A stretch of 10,517 bases of DNA from Basidiobolus heterosporus B8920 (Eukaryota; Basidiobolomycota; Basidiobolomycetes; Basidiobolales; Basidiobolaceae): the NCBI GenBank assembly GCA_000697455.1, contig JNET01031452.1, positions 1 to 10,517 on the forward strand, read 5' to 3'. Shown here piece after piece: positions 7,806 through 10,517 of this stretch; positions within the stretch are counted from its first letter, which is position 1, and the number at the start of each line of letters is the position of its first letter. Below the pieces are notes generated by a model. That model was not told where the DNA came from and searched no databases. It saw only the letters and a program-made list of their open reading frames with translations. A program made the translations under genes and the position numbers.

Positions 7806-8884
7806 TCACATGCGTTCTTTTACCTCTTCCTGCTCCTCTTCCTGTGATTGTAAGCACTGCCTTACTCGACGAGCCAACGATTTGTTAGGCTTCAAATCTG
7901 AAATCTTGATGAACTTACTGCAGCCTGATACCGGGCACGCTGCAGCTGTGGTTTGTGATTGACGAATATGGGCCACGATAGCTTCCTTGGAAAAACTATG
8001 CTTACATACTTGACTAAAGAATTTGTTAACCGACGTCCAGAAAGTACATGTACCGTTTGGTTCCACAGTATACCTTGTAACTGGATCTTCGAGGTAAGTA
8101 GTAGTAATAGGGCATTTCAAAACCACCGTAGAAGTACTCATAACCAGCAGGTCTTCATCTTGTTCACCGTCGTCAATTAGAGGCGGCATGGGATCGTTAG
8201 GGTGGTTGACCTCCTACACAAATCGAGCCTCCCACTTAAGTATCTCAACTTTCACGTTTCATAAAAATAAAAATAAACAAATACCCAAACTTTAGCTTTA
8301 AAATCGAGATAGTTGTCGTTACGTAGATATCGAACATCTTCGGAGCGAGCGTTCCATTTTTTGAGGACGTTTCTATACTCATTTTTGAAGTGTTCAACCA
8401 AGTTTGGCTTAAGGAAAAAAAAAGTTCCCAAATTATTTTCAGAAATGGTTCTCTATCAAGATAGTAAAACACCAGCAACTGAAGTGCCCCTTACTATTTG
8501 TTCTCCACGAGAGATTCGCATTTTTATATCGTTTAAAAGTCGCTGTTGTAGCTTAAGTTGCGCTTCTACGTCGATTACTCTCTTGACCCCTTCGTCAAGT
8601 GGTTGAACCTACACATATTTCGAAACAATTCTAGGTCAATGGGGTTTGGTGGTAGCTATTGTATTGTATGACTTTAATACCTCATCGTTGATGTTTTCAA
8701 GATCTACAGCTGCCTCAGTTAGGTGGCCATAAGCTTCGGTAACTTGGTTAAGTAAAGAGTCAAAATCTGTCAAATATGAGCCGATTTTTGTGGCATACGT
8801 AGGATCGAAATAAGCGTCTGCGGAGGAGGGTTCGTTTCGTTGTGAACCTTGGTAAGAACTTTCACCTTGAGAATATTGGGACAT
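7806..8884 (-). CDS. NSE2: NSE2/MMS21-type SMC5-SMC6 complex SUMO E3 ligase, five exons
   Basis: Exons 8884-8681, 8608-8495, 8407-8285, 8213-8074 and 8013-7806 join to 262 residues; the introns are 72, 87, 71 and 60 nt, all GT-AG. Human, fission-yeast and budding-yeast relatives have about 250-270 residues. Residues 35-147 form the helical part that packs on the SMC5 coiled coil, including FKNEYRNVLKKW and a Y..FKAKVW segment. The SP-RING follows: CPITTTYLEDPVT, then SQVCKHSF and CPVSGC, giving probable zinc ligands C197, H199, C220 and C225, with CPIT at 181-184. It then runs KFIKISDLKPNKSLARRVRQ and a Glu-rich tail. The protein attaches SUMO to chromatin and repair substrates from the SMC5/6 complex in the nucleus. 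Intron 4 has no in-frame stop; removing it restores the family spacing EDPVTSQVCKHSF. Start at 8882-8884 is the only ATG opening exon 1. Confidence 0.93.
8014..8073 (-). other. NSE2: Stop-free 60 nt intron 4 of NSE2
   Basis: The intron runs GTATAC...TCTTTAG with a GTTAAC branch-like site. Its length is a multiple of three and it has no in-frame stop, so an ORF caller reads through and places 20 extra residues (about YTVEPNGTCTFWTSVNKFFS) between the CPIT strand and the C-x-H zinc ligands. Splicing restores normal SP-RING spacing, so I treat it as an intron. Confidence 0.85.
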
Positions 8885-9182
8885 GGCTACCAGGAAAAGA
8901 AATGAATTGGGAAATCAAGTGAGCAAATATATGGAATTAATCTTTGTTTCTATGCTGATTGATTTGTTTATTGATTTCAAAATTTCATCGATTTCTTTGA
9001 TCAAGGAAAGAAATGATGCACAGAATGCTTAGTAGGTTACTTTGTGTCGGTAGAGTTTAATGTATTACATTGCCGTCGTCTTAACCAGAAGAGCAACTGC
9101 CAGAATCATGGGTATGATGCGGATCCATCGATTCATAAACGCTTGGTGCTAACGTCTCCTACAACAAAGTACCTTTCTGGTT
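8885..9182. other. Region between the ankyrin gene and NSE2
   Basis: The 298 bp gap serves as the 3' end of the ankyrin gene and the promoter of NSE2. A minus-strand TATATTT near 8926-8932 lies about 42-48 bp before the NSE2 ATG and could be its TATA box. A minus-strand AATAAA at 8967-8972 could end the ankyrin transcript. The part at 9065-9158 contains two open minus-strand frames that may be a last exon of the ankyrin gene (see findings). Confidence 0.45.
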
Positions 9183-9960
9183 CTAATAAAATGCTCTATT
9201 GAAGTTGGTCGTCGATTCTACACCGAATCGTTCGTCAACATATTTTACAGTTTCGTTAAGGGGTTTGCACTGGCGGCTGCGACCTCTGCGTTCTGTGAAT
9301 TCATCACCATTCCTATTGATAGGGTCTGTTGATAAATACGGAGAATCTTCATGTACACCATTGTGAATCCATGTCGCCTGTGAGCGCCGCGTATTATAGA
9401 TAATATCAAATGGCGTGATACCAAAATGATTCGATATGCGTGGTTCTCCCCCCTTATTCAGCATTTTGTAGAGGATACTATCGTCACCCGTTAGAGCAGC
9501 TAAATGGAGCGCTGTGTTGGAAAAGCCCCAGTGCAAATTGTTGATGTCACTGGATGTAGAGTGCTAAAATCAACAGTGTTAACGCGTAATCCTATAAAGA
9601 TTTCAGTAGAAAAGATGGTACCTCAATTAATAGCGCAGCTATATAGCCTCGAGCGGCAAAAGTTTTTGAAGTCTCCAGTCGGTCAGCTTTCTTGGATTGC
9701 TCAGCAATTAGGTAAAGAAGTGAGTAGTGAAGTCCTGTAAGATTGTGGGTATCTTCACCTAAGATATGCCTGATTTTTGATGGGATAGAGGATGGGTAAG
9801 GGATCGTTTCTACTATCTTTGAACGAATCAAGTTGGGGTATTGCTTAAGCATACTCTTAACTTGGGCTACCTGAGCATGTTTGATAGCCTTAAACCATTG
9901 TAGCACTCTTTGGTGAGAAGTGATTTTGGCACTCGGTTGATTCCAAGTTTGGGTACCCAT
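9183..9960 (-). CDS. Ankyrin-repeat protein, two exons (3' end uncertain)
   Basis: Exon 1 (9960-9622, MGTQTWNQPSAK...) and exon 2 (9563-9183) join across a 58 nt intron (GTACCA...TTTTAG) to 239 residues. The join yields an unbroken ankyrin unit, ALLIE followed by HSTSSDINNLHWGFSNTALHLAALTGDD. TALHLAA (130-136) is the diagnostic ankyrin helix; FGITPFDIIYN (about 159-169) is the start of the next repeat. Earlier degenerate repeats lie near 20-45 and 75-115. The C-terminal 60 residues are polar, with PLNETVKYVDERFG near the end. Ankyrin repeats bind proteins; partner and pathway are unknown, and no ortholog is recognised with confidence. A TATA box lies 41-50 bp before the ATG. The stop at 9183-9185 gives the simplest model, but a donor shortly before it and an open exon downstream could extend the protein. 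Confidence 0.8.
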
Positions 9961-10517
9961 TGCTCGTCAGATAATGCGGCTAAGCCAGGATTCTGCCTAG
10001 TATATATATAGAGAAATCCTTGAGAGGCTTCTGGTCAGGCCAATGAAGTTTTGTCTTTTCGATTTTGAGTTATCCCTAAATTCTTGGAATTTTATTGGAT
10101 ATCACCGTTATCCTGGCGGGCAGATGTGATCAACTAAAATCCACATTCACGAGAATCTTTCAGTTTCCAAAAATGGTAAAGAAAGTTATTAAACCCATGG
10201 GACAAAAAGAAATCCGATTATTTATCTTCAAGTCTAGCTCTTGATTGAACTTTTTATTATCTAGATTAGCCAACAAATTCGAACTTTCTCTATATAGCTT
10301 TATCCACGTTGTTATCACCAAAGGATCGATCAGGCGATAGACTAGAATTGGAATGAGGCTTGAGAGAATTTCCAAAACAGTAGAAATTTAATATGAAGAA
10401 AAGATCAACCCAGAATCAACGTAGCCTTCAAAGCTAAGTCGCAACGTGAGGCCATCATCTCCATCCTATTATGTTCTTATAGCAGAAACTCGCGTAATTG
10501 GTACTAATGACATAACA
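9961..10517. other. Upstream region with a weak start-less minus-strand ORF
   Basis: The last 557 bp contain the ankyrin promoter and otherwise no supported gene. On the minus strand a frame opens after a TAA near 10388-10390 and runs to TGA at 10160-10162, giving about 75 residues rich in Leu, Ile and Asn (LSSLIPILVYRLIDPLVITT is its hydrophobic start) with no ATG near its beginning. A short minus-strand frame further up starts MEMMASRCDLALKATLILG. I could not join them with consistent splice sites. They may be exons of a gene entering from the right or chance AT-rich frames. Confidence 0.3.
10001..10010 (-). promoter_or_regulatory. TATA box of the ankyrin gene
   Basis: The self-complementary TATATATATA lies 41-50 bp upstream of the ankyrin start codon. 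The position is right for its core promoter; the sequence is symmetrical, so it could also serve a plus-strand transcript. Confidence 0.5.

Noticed and set aside
8245-8606. Overlapping ORFs on both strands around the middle of NSE2
   Set aside because: They are read-through of NSE2 exons and introns or their antisense shadows; the spliced NSE2 model accounts for the stretch.
8631-8680. Nearer acceptor (CCTAG) for NSE2 intron 1
   Set aside because: The exon it would open meets a stop after 11 codons, while the acceptor at 8609 continues the helical region in frame.
10043-10129. 28-codon plus-strand ORF starting MKFCLFDFELSLNSW
   Set aside because: Too short, no family features, and no splice site that would carry it into a longer coding region.

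Overview
The window looks like a gene-dense stretch of a fungal nuclear genome, probably from an early-diverging lineage (an inference; the lineage cannot be fixed from this sequence alone). Evidence: seven eukaryotic genes in about 10.5 kb on both strands, short GT-AG introns (58-99 nt, several with CTAAT/CTAAC-like branch sites), AT-rich gaps of 130-430 bp, TATA boxes 40-140 bp before several start codons, and proteins of Golgi, SMC5/6, arrestin and thioredoxin families. No rRNA, tRNA, CRISPR array, transposon or viral relic is supported.

Layout. (1) 1-1740, minus: ribonuclease-inhibitor-type leucine-rich-repeat protein, cut by the window edge. (2) 2055-3553, plus: three-exon flavin-containing monooxygenase, divergent from the LRR gene over a 314 bp promoter region. 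(3) 3682-4060, minus: two-exon cytosolic thioredoxin, convergent with the FMO. (4) 4489-5526, plus: alpha-arrestin-like protein with three PY-type motifs at its C-terminus, divergent from the thioredoxin gene; its first exon junction is ambiguous. (5) 5773-7488, minus: COG8, a Golgi tethering subunit, in one exon and convergent with the arrestin gene. (6) 7806-8884, minus: five-exon NSE2/MMS21-type SUMO ligase, rebuilt here from short exons; its fourth intron is 60 nt, stop-free and a multiple of three, so simple ORF reading makes a false 20-residue insert in the SP-RING. (7) 9183-9960, minus: two-exon ankyrin-repeat protein whose 3' end may continue into a further exon. The last 557 bp hold a TATA box for gene 7 and a weak start-less ORF.

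Working together. The genes do not form a pathway; they look like ordinary unlinked housekeeping and regulatory genes. Loose links: the FMO and thioredoxin both act in thiol/redox chemistry, and the arrestin (ubiquitin-ligase adaptor) and COG8 (Golgi retrieval) both act in membrane traffic. I found no convincing novel system. The points most worth checking are splice-structure questions: the arrestin exon junction, the NSE2 silent intron and the ankyrin gene's 3' end.
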